DNA of 64,000 nucleotides, taken from Protula sp. h YS-2021 (taxonomy: Eukaryota > Annelida > Polychaeta > Sabellida > Serpulidae). The stretch covers positions 28,050,645-28,114,644 of the forward strand of contig OX457028.1 of assembly GCA_949752745.1 (NCBI GenBank). Reading direction: 5' to 3'. The notes beneath the pieces were generated by a model, which was not told the origin of the DNA, made no database searches, and saw nothing but the letters and a program-made list of their open reading frames with translations. Positions 11,430 through 24,439 of this stretch are shown here, one piece after another (within the stretch, counting starts at the first letter, position 1; each line of letters begins with the position of its first letter). Both the position numbers and the translations under genes were made by a program.

Positions 11430-12285
11430 CGCTATGAATATTGGTAACTGAATGAAAATACAATTTCCACATTTTGTAGCTTTAACTTTAATTAAGTGTT
11501 TAGTATTTCTAAAACAATTGAGGATATATATATATATAGAAGGGTTGAATAGTATTTTTGTATATTGCTCATTTATATAAAATGTTATATCATTTTGAAG
11601 CGAAGTGAATTTATCCATAGATGTTTATATTTTTATCTAGGGATACGGGAAGTTTTTATTATAGGTGTATTTACTTGTTAACAATTGATTTTTTTCTAAA
11701 TATATAATGTGTAGTTTCAGTTTTCCTAGAATGAATTATCACTGATTTTAAGTAGTTTCTAATTTGAGCGTAGATGGTATTGTGATATTTATACTTCAAG
11801 CAGTGAAAGGAAATCATATAATTACTGTGTAATAGTTGAAGTAATTTGAAGTTTGTGTTGTTGGTATATTTGTTAGCCAGCTCTTAGTATATTTATTTTA
11901 GTGGGGGATCTTTGATGGTAAGCCGAAGTTTCCGCTTAGTTACCAAGATCAGCTTTATAAAATAGATTTGTAAGCCACGGGCGTAGGATGAAATCTACCG
12001 CCACCCCCCCCCCCCAATTATTTGTTTATTTAATCACTCGTGGCAAGTCCAGCACAAGTATTAATACTGGTACATCTCATGGCTTTCGAATTTCATGGTT
12101 TCCCTCATGGTTCAGTTTGATTATTTTCAGGAGCGTGTGTAATCTCCTGGAAAAGACATACACGCCTATTCACACTTGGCAAGTCAGAGACTTGCAAAGA
12201 GTATATTGAAGTTGTACGGGGCCAATGTTGCGGACATGTTTTTTCTTTACTGGCCCGAGTTCCCAATAAACGATTTAGGATAGGA
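11430..12285 (+). other. Probable 3' UTR of the Tob-like gene
   Basis: AU-rich sequence follows the stop codon, with several ATTTA-type words (about 11570-11600, 11667, 11888) and a TA stretch at 11524-11537. AU-rich elements would fit the rapid mRNA turnover known for Tob genes, but this is inference. The C run at 12004-12015 would fall within the UTR. Confidence 0.45.
12265..12270 (+). promoter_or_regulatory. Candidate poly(A) signal AATAAA of the Tob-like gene
   Basis: It is the first AATAAA I found after the Tob stop codon, about 835 nt downstream. Variant signals closer to the stop could be used instead. Confidence 0.4.
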
Positions 12286-13696
12286 CTTCATATTGGTAGA
12301 TTTTGAACATCAACTGTAGCCAACACTCACAACAGTTTTTCTGTAAACTGCCACCTGCCCCAACCCCCCCCCCCCCCGTCTTATTTCTGAGTATACTGTT
12401 CGTTTCTGATTTGAGCGGCCGTGATTTAATGCTACACTTCTTACTGAATTTCAGTGGTGGTCAGGCTTATTTGTTGTTTGGGACATGCTGTTTATGTTCA
12501 TTGACAATATTTGCTTAGTCAGGCACTCCGAATTTCAGGGAATACGCGTTTTCTCTGATTACACAAATTCCCTGTAACACATATAAATTATCAGCTTAAG
12601 TTACGCACTATTCTTGGTGAGGCTCGGGGGAGGATGCCGTTTCATAGAGTTTGAGAGCAAGAAGCAAGGTTATGTGATCTGACCAAAAAAAAAAAAAAAA
12701 ACATTTCTCTTGTCTTCAAAAGAAAAGCAAATCAAAATCAGGGTGAATTTGAAAAATGTATTTTTTTTGCCAAGTGTTTAATATTTCACTTTGAGAAAGA
12801 GATTCTCGTTTACCTTATGCGAATGGGATTTTGCCTTTGGGGTCGGCCAGTGTCAAATGGTGTAAGATACATGGAAGGAAACGAAGCATCTGAGGCTTGG
12901 CAGAGTATTACATGCAAGGCATAACCTTAGCGCAATTGTCTAATCTGACGAGATACGTTGAGGAAAAAAGGAATACATAAAACATCACACTGCAATCAAT
13001 GAGTTCTGACGTCACTGTTGACTTTTTCTTGCAAGCAATTAAAAGTAATCGATGCAAACTATTTTTAAATAGAAATCGGGTAAGTTATTCTTTGCGTCTG
13101 ATTTCATTTCCCGACATTTTTATGCGTATAAAATTCTGTTCAGTCGTGCAGGAATAATGCACGTGTTCAGCCACTCTTGGCCTTAGCAACACCTAGCCTG
13201 TTTTATTTCTATAATTGGCAAACCCACTTGATCTCCTTTGTGCAGGCTTTGACGCAAGGAATAACAACATGAGGCCGGAAGCTGTGACTTTTTTGGAAGG
13301 CAAATAAGATAAAGCTGACAGATCATATTTTAAATTTCAATCTGTGCTCTTCAGAATTGCTAAACGGTAATGTTCAGCCTTGACATTAACCCTAAACTAT
13401 AGCTGAATCAGCTGTTTCTATTCCATTGAAAATTGATGATCTATCAATAAGGATATTCGATCAACGCTGGAATTGTTAGCAAATGATATCTTGAGTGCAA
13501 GTTATCGAACAATCCCATCTACAGAATATCTTTGAACTCCTGCCTGTGATATTTTGACACAAAATCTATACTGTTTCAAAACAATGTTGTTGATACTATT
13601 TTTTTAAGCAAGGGATACTTGGAGCTTGAATGTAAACAAAGAAAAAGAAGTGAGCACGACTGCGTCGTTCAGGAAAATTAACTGAACTGAAAGAAG

Positions 13697-13697
<1 letters not shown>
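12286..13697. other. Unassigned DNA with one Helitron-like fragment
   Basis: No gene is supported. A C run lies at 12364-12377. The stretch 12686-12810 (AAAGCAAATCAAAATCAGGG ... CCAAGTGTTTAATATTTC) is related to 33050-33195. Its end resembles the 3' part of the elements at 22099-22622 and 22926-23451. Confidence 0.4.

Positions 13698-13700
<3 letters not shown>

Positions 13701-13765
<65 letters not shown>
13701..13765. repeat. (AT)n microsatellite
   Basis: An uninterrupted dinucleotide tract of about 65 bp. Confidence 0.95.
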
Positions 13766-13768
<3 letters not shown>

Positions 13769-16593
13769 CACAGGACCGTGGCATCCTTATACCGTTTGAA
13801 TCACACTTTGTGAGATCATTTATTTGTGTTTCTTTTTTTTTTTTTTTTACTTCATTTTTATAGTTTTTGCTGGTTACTGGTTTTGTTTACGTTTCGCTTA
13901 AGCCGCTATTTATCTTAAGTGTGCAAAGATTTAGTTTAATTTGATGGTATCGATTACTGAGTACGCCAAGGTAAATATTGACATGAACTGTCCGAAAGTA
14001 AAATGCAGAATCGATCAGTTAAATCATGAATCATATTTATGTTGCACATGCTCTCTTTTTATTTATGGTAATTGTTATGGTTTAATAATAATAATAATAA
14101 TTAATAATACGACTATGTACCAATTACGACAGAAAACGACCTTACAGTGTAAATATTATGCATGTGGCCGTACAGTAGAAATGTCCATAGCTTTCATAAG
14201 ACATTTATCAGGAGGTGTTAGAAACTCTCATGGTATGAAGTTATTCCCCAGCTGCATCGAATAATTTTAAAAAATCCAATTGTTACGCTAATTTTCATAA
14301 AACTTTTTCCATGTCGACCCTCATTCTCCGTCCTCCATTCATTAGGAAATGCAATTAATTTAATCGTAAACCGAGATCCACATGAAACCCTCTGGGGAAT
14401 CGTTAAAATTTGTGAAAATTTCCATTTTGGTCCTGTATTTAACAGTATTTTTCTCGTGATATCAGAAATTGTCTCCGGCCTTTTGGTACCAATGTGATAT
14501 TTTATAATTTGAAAGTTTTTATTTTTAGTTTGAATATGGTTTAATATAAAAAAAGTATCGCTTGACTTCGGATTATAAAAAAAAAAAAAAAACAAAAAAA
14601 AAAAAACAAAAACAACAACAACAACAGTAGTAGTTGTGTTGTAGTTCTAATGTGCGGACATTTCGCTTATTTTAATTCAATTTCTTCCACTGATCAGGTT
14701 TCAATTTTTAGAACAAATGGCGGCTATTAAACTTACCGGAAATTTCGAAAAACATAGTTCAGATTCAGTTCATGTAGCAAATTGTACGCGTATTTTACAC
14801 TCAATTTTGTTGTTTTCTTATCGTAGTAACCTACAGCCCCCACTGTTAGATTAGCACAGAAAAAAAACTGTAGACACCTTAAGTTTATTTTCACACACAC
14901 TCCCGAATTGGTTAGTTGGACAGTGTAGAACAGAGCACGTTTCCATAGATCTCTCTGTATCTAGTTATAATTTAGGTGGGAAAGGTTTTAATAGTTTACT
15001 CTTAAAAGTAAAATAATGTGACATTTGTTGGAAAAGCCTGACATTTTACAAACTGAATGCAAAATATTCCAAGTGTAAATATGCTAAGGTAGCGTATTTG
15101 AAAAAAAAAATATTAATGGTTTTTTCTCACGGCATAGTTAAAACGTACTTAAGTAATTTTGTTTACAAACTGAGTATACCAGTGTAAATAACGCATCGAA
15201 GGTACATAAACGCAAATTTTGAAGTTCGTACATTTCGGGTTGGCTTGCGTAATACTTAATATGTCCATTCATTTATGGTGATTCAAATACAGTAATTGTT
15301 TAGTAATAAACTGTTATTATTAAGTTCTTATTTAACATGAAATGAAAGTGCATGGTAAGGACCAGATCCAAATGAAACGAAGTTTGTTTTACCATGCAGT
15401 TTTTTCTGTGTGCATGTATTTTTTTATCGCAGAGGAAGGTGTCAAGAACGATTGTTTTTATATAATAATCCACAACAATGCAATGTCAATGGTATAATAA
15501 CTGTTGTGCCCAGGTCGGTTAATAATAGTGTAGTTAAACTAAGCAGTGGAAGGTCATATTTATATATACATCTAGTTTAAAATTTGGGTCTGGCATCATT
15601 TTATCTATTCAGACAATCGCAATATTTCACGCAGTAGGTTTACAAAATTGTTAAGCTTTTTTTATCGAATTGGCTCATTGCGTCAATATAAGTAAACAAT
15701 ATCACTAATTTTTCAGTAAGATAAATGACCACTCAATGACTAATAACATGCCTGTTTTATGTGTAGTTAAGTGTTAAAACCATGGCATCATTGGTAGTTT
15801 TGCCTTTTGTGCAGAGCCAAACTGTTGTTTTTGGGGGTTCTCACTTAAGCTTGGAGAAGAGCGTTTATCGAAGGCAAATCCTATTATTTACTCTCCGAAC
15901 TGGATTTAAACCTTCAATTCCCATACTGTGCTACAGTCCGAAGCCCTTCCCCAGGTCAAGAATAATTAAATCAAGCTATCCTTCCTGAGTGATTCGATTC
16001 TTAAAATGATTTCTCGAGCAAACAGTTAAATGATAAATTAGACAATTGTTTGTGTATTTAAAAATACAAAAATTTCATATCTTCAAGAAATGCAATCCAT
16101 AATGCATGTAGAAAGTTGTTGTTCAACGACCAACCTCTTTGCCGTTTTAGTCTGCTGTCTTCAGACCTGGTTCCGCAGACCCACTGTGGATTCCGCGAAA
16201 ATAGTATACAGTAAAAGAAGGGAACATATAGATATATCTCTCAAGAGGTCATCTGTTTATAACAACGGCATGTAGAGTTGCATATGATGTTGTAAACTAC
16301 TAAACCAAGGCACACTGTATCTAGACTTGCATGGCGCACCGAGAATGTGTTTTTATGAACTGTTTTGTGATACTGTCCGTTCAAATTGCAATAGAATTGA
16401 CATACTTAAGGACTGAATATGCTGCAGATTAAAAGTTCGATTCGATTGTTTGAAACACCGTAAGACTTGACCACGTGTAAACGCACATCATGAAAGTTTT
16501 ATATTTGTACTTGAATATTTCTAAGTTTGTAATAAAACCTAAACATTTAGAATATGCGACTTTCATTGTGTTTCGTATCAACAAGACAGGCAG
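13766..16593. other. Unassigned intergenic DNA
   Basis: No supportable gene. It contains an (AAT)n tract at about 14083-14105, an A/CAA-rich stretch at 14577-14625 and many short AT-rich words. Short open frames such as 14218-14595 on the minus strand and 15782-15988 on the plus strand have no recognisable motif. Confidence 0.4.
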
Positions 16594-16655
16594 CGTTTTT
16601 AGGATCGCCAGGGAACGTTTTTAGGATCGCCAGGGAACGTTTTTAGGATCGCCAG
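16594..16655. repeat. 22-bp tandem repeat, three copies
   Basis: The unit CGTTTTTAGGATCGCCAGGG plus AA is repeated with no differences for two full copies and a third cut short. Such exact identity suggests a recent event. Confidence 0.9.
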
Positions 16656-17851
16656 TCTATGCTGTCCCACTACTGGGTGTTTTTCTTCTGTTTTTACCCA
16701 TCCGTTTGTGTGTTTCGGAACAATTATTCACACAATTTTGATTTGCAATTTTCACCTGCAAGTCCTTTTTCCCAAAGAAAAAAATGGCCAAATATGCTAT
16801 TATTTCTTTGCTTGCCTTTAAATTTAAAAAAATGACTATACAGTTAACTGATTTCGTTAAATGTTTTGCTAGGAGCCAGAACGTCCGAAAGTCAATTAGT
16901 AAATTTGTCCTGTTAACTAAAATAAGTTCATCTGAAATTTGTTTGCAGAAACAGCTGGACCAGTTGATAGTACAGTTAACCAAGTAGTTATCTTGTGAAA
17001 GCCTTCTCTTCCTGGCTTAATAGTGCCAGGTTTCTCAAATCATCACATCTGTTGCCTTCATCTAAGCGCGTATTATTTAAGATGATTATTCAAAATAGTG
17101 GCAAACCAGCGAGATTTAATTGGCTGAACTTGAAAAATGCTGTCTTTACATAGTTTTGTTATTCTATTTTCATACTTAACCCGTATGTTTCCCGTTCGTC
17201 CGATCTGTGCCCCCACTAGGTCTACGCGCGCCACAATCTACACGCAAACTCGATCGGACTCGACACGTCGTCGAATCCGCCGTCACTCGGCACTGCCCGA
17301 CTACTTTGAAGCTAACCACGTGAACGCCAGCTTTGAACCAGTTCTAATGAATGTGTACACTGATTGCAATTTAAGTATACTTAAATAACTGCAATTAAAA
17401 ACCACACACTACATCATGGAAAAACTGAACATCCTCTATAAATTTATAACTTGAGTTAAATAATTGCAATGAAATTCCCCACTATATATCTCCTGCAACA
17501 TTAACCACCTCAATGATTTCACTGACTGTATGAAAAAAAAAACACAAAGTTTTGTCCCGCGTAGCTCTAGTGAGCCTAGGTCTAGTGAGGCGCAGGTCCA
17601 ATGGGGCCTAGAGCTGGTGGGTCGTAGGTCTAGCTGGCGCCCACCAGCTATATTTGTTGCTGATATATCTAGGACATGGCATTTAATTATTGTCCTAACT
17701 TCTAACACAGGATGTGTCTTATACCAAGTCGTTAGGATCTTAACTGTTGAGTTACGAGAAGCTTCATTCAGTAGGAGGAAGTGAATCTTAGCAATGTCTC
17801 CAAAATTGGCTCAGCTCACGGAGAAAGTTTAACTCAGCTTAAACTAGACAG
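16656..17851. other. Unassigned intergenic DNA
   Basis: Overlapping open frames on both strands (for example 16784-16987 plus and 16657-16983 minus) look fortuitous. A GC-richer patch at about 17190-17330 holds no recognisable domain. Around 17560-17650, words with CTAG and GGTCTAG recur. Confidence 0.4.
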
Positions 17852-17874
17852 TTTTCGCTACCAAGTAGCGAAAA
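17852..17874. repeat. Short perfect hairpin TTTTCGCTAC-CAA-GTAGCGAAAA
   Basis: It has 10-bp arms and a 3-nt loop. It lies just before sequence with AGGTCAAGGTCA words and may mark an end of that dispersed repeat. Confidence 0.65.
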
Positions 17875-18084
17875 TTACACTTGGGGCCACAGAAAATACG
17901 ACTCTGAACTCTCAAAATTGAGAATGAACTAGGAGGTCAAGGTCACTGAGGTACGTCTTGTAGATCGCCTTTTAGGCCCAAAAGGTCCCAAATAAGCTCA
18001 AAACTGCTATATCTCTTAACGTTTTTGAGATAATGTTCAACTTCCGGTTTGTCCCCTTGACCATGGACGATAAGGTCAAGTCAC
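17875..18084. repeat. Dispersed repeat with AGGTCAAGGTCA word
   Basis: GGAGGTCAAGGTCAC at about 17933-17947 and a later GATAAGGTCAAGTCA near 18069 make this a relative of 1886-2265. The CTATATCTC and CTTCCGGTTTG words are also of repeat type. Only partial similarity is visible by eye. Confidence 0.4.
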
Positions 18085-18104
18085 ATATATATATATATGT
18101 GTGT

Positions 18105-18285
18105 ATTCAGGCAATTCGTGAATTGTCTGAAATTTTCAGGCAATTCGCAAATTGTGAACAAAGAACCCTTAAATTTGAGGCAATTCACGAACTGCTTGAA
18201 AATGTTTGTCAATTCACGAATTGCCTGACCCCCAAAGGCAGTTCACGAATCAGACAATTCACGATTTGGCTGAATACACAAATAT
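18105..18285. repeat. Cluster of CAATTCGTGAATTG palindromes
   Basis: About six copies of a 14-bp near-palindrome occur within 180 bp, including CAATTCGTGAATTG, CAATTCGCAAATTG and CAATTCACGAATTG. The copies differ mostly at the centre. Confidence 0.7.
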
Positions 18286-18290
18286 CCTGT

Positions 18291-18396
<106 letters not shown>

Positions 18397-18480
18397 TAGG
18401 CGATCAATATGCCTATGCTATCACACCAGGTCCCTTAACTGCGCAATCAAAGCGTTTGCATGGCAAAATCAGAGCGTGAA

Positions 18481-18785
18481 TGGCAAAATTTCAATGTCCA
18501 TTTTTTGCATATTAAATGTTAATGAATTTTTATAACAAAAATCAGCTGAATCAACTACACTGCCAAATCATGTCTCTGCCATATTGTGTCGCTCTAGCTC
18601 TAGCCGTCTCTGAGGAGTTCGCCTGACATGATTTTCAAATTTAAATATTCGTTTTTGCAAATAAAATTTTAATGAATTTCTAAAAAAACTGAGCTGATCA
18701 ACTAGACATGCTACATTATGTCTCTGTCAAATTTGGTCGTCCTAGCCCTAGCAGAGGAGTTTTAGCGTGACAAAGTTTTGGCGGA
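18481..18785. repeat. Two tandem modules of about 165 bp
   Basis: Both modules share TTAATGAATTT, GCTGA.TCAACTA, ATGTCTCTG and TCTAGC or CCTAGC landmarks in the same order. They probably belong to the broad class of tandem-module repeats described further downstream. Confidence 0.5.
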
Positions 18786-19797
18786 AAAAAGGAAACATAC
18801 GAAAACACTTTACGGAATCATACGAAAGCAATAAACTAGGGGATTGCAAATCTCCAAGTGTTATTAAACAGAAGACAAGGCGAGCTTTAAGGAAATTTAA
18901 TCGACCGCAGATTCTAAGTAAAGCATAATGAAAACATCATGAAGTTATTAAGGACAATGTTGTTGACGACACTTTCGTGCAGAACGCCCACTTAACTTCC
19001 AAATGAGCATTGGCGTTCAATAATACCATGAGCACATTTGCCTTGACCACACGTTAGAAACGTCAATGATAAAATTAATGGGCACAGCTTATAACATTTA
19101 GGTCAACCACCCTGCTGGTGAATGTCAAGTAAATAACAAGAACTCGATTCTGGCAGAGAGAATGGCTGTGTAGGACCAGAAGTATGCCCATATGGCCAGC
19201 TTAAAAAGCGAGAAGAAAATAGAATTCTTCAGTAAATAATGACCCTTATATTGGTATCACAATCAAGTTACAAAGTCTTGTAACGGCCGTGCTATGTTTT
19301 GACCCACAAACGTAAATACACACACTAATGTCATCCAGTTCTATTAAAAGTAAATAATTTATTACTTCCTTAGTACGCTTCTGATCACAGAATTAACATT
19401 TTTATTACTGGCTCCTAATAACTATCTACCAAGCCGAGGTCCATAAAATAAAAGCAACGCGAACTGATTAAAAAACAAGACTTTTATTCGTCTTCCCTAC
19501 CAATTCTTTAAGGATGGCCAAAATGCATGAAACGTTAAACAACTAGAGCGGCCAGTGCACTCAAAAAACGTGGCTTCTATGACATACTTTCAATCGCTAC
19601 CTACTTAGTTTCTTGTTTTTGTAAACAAAAACAAATGTCTCCCTGACTAAACCCATAATTCCCAAACCCCTCAAATTTGTTTTTTTAATTACTGAAATAA
19701 AATATTCATTTCGGCAAACATAATCATAATCATCATTGTAAAAAAAAAATCAAAATAAACAAAACAGATGGTGGTCACTAATACATATTACTGCACA
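18786..19797. other. Unassigned intergenic DNA
   Basis: I see no gene and no repeat that I can name. Confidence 0.4.
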
Positions 19798-20046
19798 TCT
19801 TTTTTTATCCGAGTCTGGAAGGTGGCCACTAAAACGGGACTTACTGTAGGCCCTTCCTATCCATGTCTGAAGTTGGTCACTGCAGTAGTTTTATTGTACG
19901 TTACATATTTATCCGGGTCTGGAAGTTGGTCAAGAGAGGCAGGCTTTACCGTACGTCTTTTTACCTGAATCTGAAAGGGGTCACGACAACCGGGTCTTAC
20001 TTTAATCTTTTTATCCAGGTCTTGAAGCTGGTCTGGATCTTTCGCT
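19798..20046. repeat. Degenerate tandem repeat of about 50-55 bp
   Basis: Five units share TTTTTATCC.GGTCTGGAAG, then TGGTCACTA or a similar word, then CTTACTGTA or a similar word. The open frames across it follow from the repeat. Confidence 0.6.
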
Positions 20047-20789
20047 AACCATCATCCTCCACACCCCAAGCTATTTAATGTAGGTACGACTGTAAACACA
20101 ACTCTCAAGGTAACAGTAACGGTCTGTACCCTAAATGTAGATATAGCCATGATATACTACCTTGTCTTCGTACATTGCCAAAAAGCACCAGAAAGTTCTT
20201 CATAACTGCGCATCAGATGACGCTCCTGCGGCGGAGAAGAGGGAGGGCATTTTGGTGCCAAAATGGTGAGCTGCTTCTCATAACACAAGATATCAGAGGA
20301 TCCACTTTAATAGCGAAAAAATACTTCCAGGTTCTGCAAGCAATACTAACCCATACAAAATAGCTCTCATCTATGGAACACCTTGGCAACCGAACCAAGT
20401 AAGCGACGAAAAAAGAATCAATAGCTAGACCTGCTGAGACATATAAATACAATAGCATTCCATGACCTCGCAGACGACTACTTCATCAGGGACCACAACT
20501 GACACTGGCCGCGAACCTGAGTGGCATGTTGCGTAATAGTTGCAGATGAGAAACGCACAAAAAGCTCAATTTCACTCAATAACAAACAGAAATGTACCTA
20601 CAGTAATGCTATTACTGTTTTGAAGCATTCTAAAGAATGCAGGAACACTCGAGAATCTTCTGGAAAACGCTGAAATGCCCAGCGCAGTTAACAACTATGC
20701 TTAGTTAACAAAGGAACCAACAAAATGGGGAGGCGGGGGCTGAGGGTGTTGACGTTGTGCGCCTTTCTTGACTTCCTATACGAGTTTAA
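20047..20789. other. Unassigned intergenic DNA
   Basis: No gene is seen. A palindrome GCATTCTAAAGAATGC lies near 20625. The word GAATCTTCTGGAAAACGCTG near 20653 recurs near 37997, so part of the stretch belongs to a dispersed repeat. Confidence 0.4.
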
Positions 20790-21692
20790 TAATGTTAAAC
20801 TAAAACCGTGCGACCTATCCGAGGAATAACCACACCAAGTTTAAAGTCGATCTGACTTTCCGCTATCGAGATATTTTGCTTAACAAGAGATAATTTTTTA
20901 CGCAATGATACTTTTCTTAATTTCACCACACGCGTCATAAGTTCAAACAGTAGTCTGAGTGAACCAAGGAATATCCATATAAAATTTTAAGTCGATATGA
21001 GTTTCCGTTATCGAGATATTGTGCATACAAGATCTGGTTAAAAATATAAACATATTTTACGTGATGACGTCACACGACGTACTCGTTCTTTCTAAAGAAT
21101 CTTTCAGATCTACCAAACATCAATCTCACCAAGTTTCAACATTTGCTTCGATATTCAACGGCCAAGAAATTTCGCACATAAAATTCATATATGCCCTAAT
21201 CACGTGACATGCGTGAAAAGTTGACGGAACCATCCGACTGACCCAAGGAATATCCCCCAAAAATTGAAATCGATACGACTATACCTTGTCGAGATATCTT
21301 GCACACAACATCTTGTTCAAAATATATTCACATTTCACGCCATGACGTCATACGCCGCATTCGTTCGTTCTACTCGCGAAAATTTTTTTACAGAATCTTT
21401 CGGACCTACCAAGCAACAAACCTACCAAGTTTCAACTTTCTCCGATGTTCCGCGGCTGAGAAATTTTTACCTAATGAAGTCATACACTTGCCCCATTCAC
21501 GTGACATGCGTCAAAAGTTGACAGAACCGTCCGACCTAAGGAATAAATCGATCAAGTTTGACGTCGATGCGACGTTTCGTTCTCGAGATATCTTGAACAC
21601 AACACTTTGTTCACAACAGACTGACACACACACACATGTACACACATACAGAACGTACAAACACTATGTCTCCCTTTGGTCGGGGAGACATA
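20790..21692 (+). repeat. Tandem-module repeat ending in a GTCTCCC hairpin
   Basis: Modules share the order CCAAGTTT(A/C)AA.TCGAT, then TCGAGATAT.TTGC, then CACGTGACATGCGT in two of them, with a long period near 270 bp. They are followed by a CA-rich linker (about 21623-21650) and a hairpin: TATGTCTCCC at 21665-21674 pairs perfectly with GGGAGACATA at 21683-21692. The layout matches other repeats in this window that end in different hairpins. Confidence 0.6.
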
Positions 21693-22098
21693 ATAAGCTA
21701 GGTTAAATTAACGTTGTCTTATGATTTTCGTGGCATTCATGGGCTATGAGCAACAAGAACGCACAATAAAAACGGAGGTTACTGCTTTGCAACGAAAGTA
21801 CACATCTATTCACACATAAAACGTAGTACAACTATCACTCGAAGTTTGATTTTAAGTTGCACGAAAGCAAGATAAAAAACGGAAGCTGAAACTTCGAACA
21901 ACGTGCTTTTCAACACTGCAAGACTGACAGTGGAGAAGCATTCTTTGTGTAGTTACGGACATCTTTAAAACGAAAGGGACAATTTTAGGCCAAACTGATA
22001 GAGTTATGTATTTTCTGAACTGTTTCAAACACATTTTGTACGTCAAAATGTGTTGATTTTATGTTTGAGCTTATGAATACAATAAAGTTTGTTTATTT
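21693..22098. other. Unassigned intergenic DNA
   Basis: No gene is recognised. A CTAG lies at 21698-21701, 6 bases after the preceding hairpin; its meaning is unclear. Confidence 0.4.
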
Positions 22099-22622
22099 TT
22101 AACACTTGACAAGCCTTTGGCTTGCAAGGGTTATATGAATTTGTGCGAGCAAAATTCGTCCTTTTTTTTTTCTTCTTGACACTTTTTCCGACTTTTTGTG
22201 TCTTCTTCTTCTCTGACACTATGGGCCCTACGACCATGAAACTTGGGACTTATGAAGAGCTTGATCTGAACATGTGCATGTCACTTTTTATTTTCGTCTT
22301 TGATTTTCTTTTCTTTGTTAAAACGCCATGTGAAAAGAGTGTATTTTTTGCAAGTAAATGCGTAGCATTTAACCCACATCACACACAGTTGCTCAGTGAG
22401 CTTTGTGCGAGCTCTCACTGCGTAAATAGATAACACGGCGTATTCTAGATCAGTCAATAAAACCTTAAGTCAACAGAAACCAAACACTACTCGGCTTATA
22501 AGACGTATTCAAGCTGTGTTGTTTGCAATATATTATTCAAGAAATAACCCATTGAAGGAAGTATTTTTGCGTTTTAATTTTTGTCAAGTGTTTCACATTT
22601 CGCTAGCGAAGTGAGGTTCTAG
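22099..22622 (+). mobile_element. Helitron-like non-autonomous element, copy 1
   Basis: About 524 bp, roughly 90 percent identical by eye to 22926-23451. The 3' end carries a perfect palindrome TTCGCTAGCGAA, then 8 bases, then CTAG followed by T. This is the arrangement of Helitron 3' ends (a hairpin about 10 nt before CTRR, inserted before a host T). Near the 5' end AAGCC-TTT-GGCTT (22111-22123) forms a small hairpin. The usual 5' TC is not present (the sequence begins TTAACACTT), which weakens the assignment. It encodes no protein. Confidence 0.6.
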
Positions 22623-22665
22623 TTTTTAAAACGGTCACGGCTGTATTTTTTTTGGGGGGGGGGGA

Positions 22666-23525
22666 TTTTCGCTGTCTGAGTAAAAGAGAGCAAGCTTTTC
22701 CCTGGCTTGTGATTGGTTGAAACAACCTTCTAAACTTATCCCGTGCTGCTCAAGTTTCGGCACCCAGACTTTTGAAACTGAATACGAACGATGTCCACCC
22801 CCAGACATTTTGTTGTCATTTCGCAATGACGCTATGTATCGCCTTGTGCTTATTTTCCAAGTGTCTACTCTCGAGGGACTTGCTGCTATACAGCTGTATA
22901 CATAAATCACACTTTTCACGCTTTATTAACACTTAACAAGCCTTTGGCTTGCAAGGGTTATATGAATTTGTGCGAGTAAAATTCGTCCTTTTTTTCCTTC
23001 TTGACAGTTTTTCCGATTTTTTGTGTCTTCTTCTTCTCTGACACTATGGGCCCTACGACCATGAAACTTGGTACTTATGAAGAGCTTGATCTGAACATGT
23101 GCATGTCACTTTTTATTTTCGTCTTTGATTTCGTTTTCTTTGTTAAAACGCCATGTGAAAAGAGTGTATTTTTTGCAAATAAATGCGTAGCATTTAACGA
23201 CAGCTCAGAATACACATTTGCTCAGTGAGCTTTGTGCGAGCTCTCACTGCGTAAATAGATAACAAGGCGTATGCCTGATCAGTCAATAAAACTTCAAGTC
23301 AGCAACAACCAAACACTACTCGGCTTATAAGACGTATTCAAGCTGTGTTGTTTGCAATATATTATTCAAGAAATAACCCATTGAAGGAAGTATTTTTGCG
23401 TTTTAATTTTTGTCAAGTGTTTAACATTTCGCTAGCGAAATGAGCTTCTAGTTCAGCATTCGAAGTTATGCAGAATAGAGAACAGCTACAACAAAGTTTT
23501 CGTAGCGACCAACATTCTGCGACTT
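22666..23525 (+). repeat. Split direct repeat A1, interrupted by an insertion
   Basis: It matches A2 (25878-26155). Shared landmarks in order are GATTGGTTGAAAC, CCCAGACATTTT, CTCGAGGGA, TCACACTTTT.CACGCT and, after the insertion, GAACAGCTACA. The insertion occupies 22926-23451. Confidence 0.7.
22926..23451 (+). mobile_element. Helitron-like non-autonomous element, copy 2, inside repeat A1
   Basis: This copy has clear borders because A2 shows the empty site. Host A at 22925 is followed by the element (TTAACACTTAAC ... CTTCTAG), then host T at 23452; removing it restores continuity with A2 without any target duplication. Insertion between A and T and a CTAG end after a palindrome (TTTCGCTAGCGAAA, 23427-23440) are Helitron properties. 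The 5' hairpin is at 22938-22950. Confidence 0.68.
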
Positions 23526-23559
23526 AAATTTAGTTCACAGAAAAGTTAGCAGTTAGTTG

Positions 23560-24405
23560 TAGTAAGCCAACGTTCAAAATGGCCCAAGATGGAAGAACTG
23601 CAGGTCGAAGTAGCTGTTGGAGAGCTCCGAGAACTAGCAAAGAAAAAACTGCTGACAGCTAAGACTGTACAAGCACTCATAAGGGAAGATTTTTTCCATG
23701 TCGAGCTGCCTTTAAAGTCCTAAAACTCACATCAACTCAGAAAAATGTCCTCCAAGCAGGAAGAGGGGAAAGACGAAAGCGAGCAAACTCAATCACTTCA
23801 GGGCGAAGTGACACGTTGCAACCCGACGCATAGCCACAGCCTATCAGAAGACGTCAGAAAAGTTGCGGGCATTATCAATCCGTTTGTGGCAGCATTTCTA
23901 GAGTTCTTGAACGAGAAGCCGATCTCCGGGGAAGACCCCCGGCTGATAGGAAAAGGCCAAAAAAAAAAAAAAAAACAACAATAAACTTTTCTTCGTTCAA
24001 GACTTGCGGTTCATTTGATCGGGGTCAAAAGGGGATGGTATGGCAGCAGTAGGTGAAAGAACAAGACCGCATATACGAGATGCTCTCGCGTTCCGTCCGG
24101 GCTCGAGTCGACACCAACCTGTATGCAGATGTACAATGCGGCAAGCCAAGACGTGTCGCCGCGAGAGATACCACAAGCAAAGAGATATGCCAGAATTACA
24201 AGTCACCATGGCTGCCCCCTGACCCACTGCAGATTTGCTCACGCTTGCATGCATTTGCTGGGAGAAGCATCCGGAATAGCTCTACAACCAAAAGTATCGC
24301 GCCACCTCCAGCCTACTTTCGGCCCAAAATTCAGAATTGGGAGCAAGTTTTAGAAAAACGATTAGGGCAAAGAATTTGTTTTAGATGGGTTTTCAAACAG
24401 TTTTA
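23560..24405 (+). pseudogene. Possible gag-like remnant of the YR retrotransposon
   Basis: Several open segments in different frames follow each other: 23591-23720, 23745-23984 and 24053-24406. They are charged and Lys/Glu-rich, with no zinc knuckle or other named motif. Position before the RT remnant suggests a gag-like ORF, but this is inference from gene order. An A run at 23961-23976 follows the second segment. Confidence 0.35.
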
Positions 24406-24439
24406 ACATTGTAATAGTAAATACGGACCAAATTCAACC

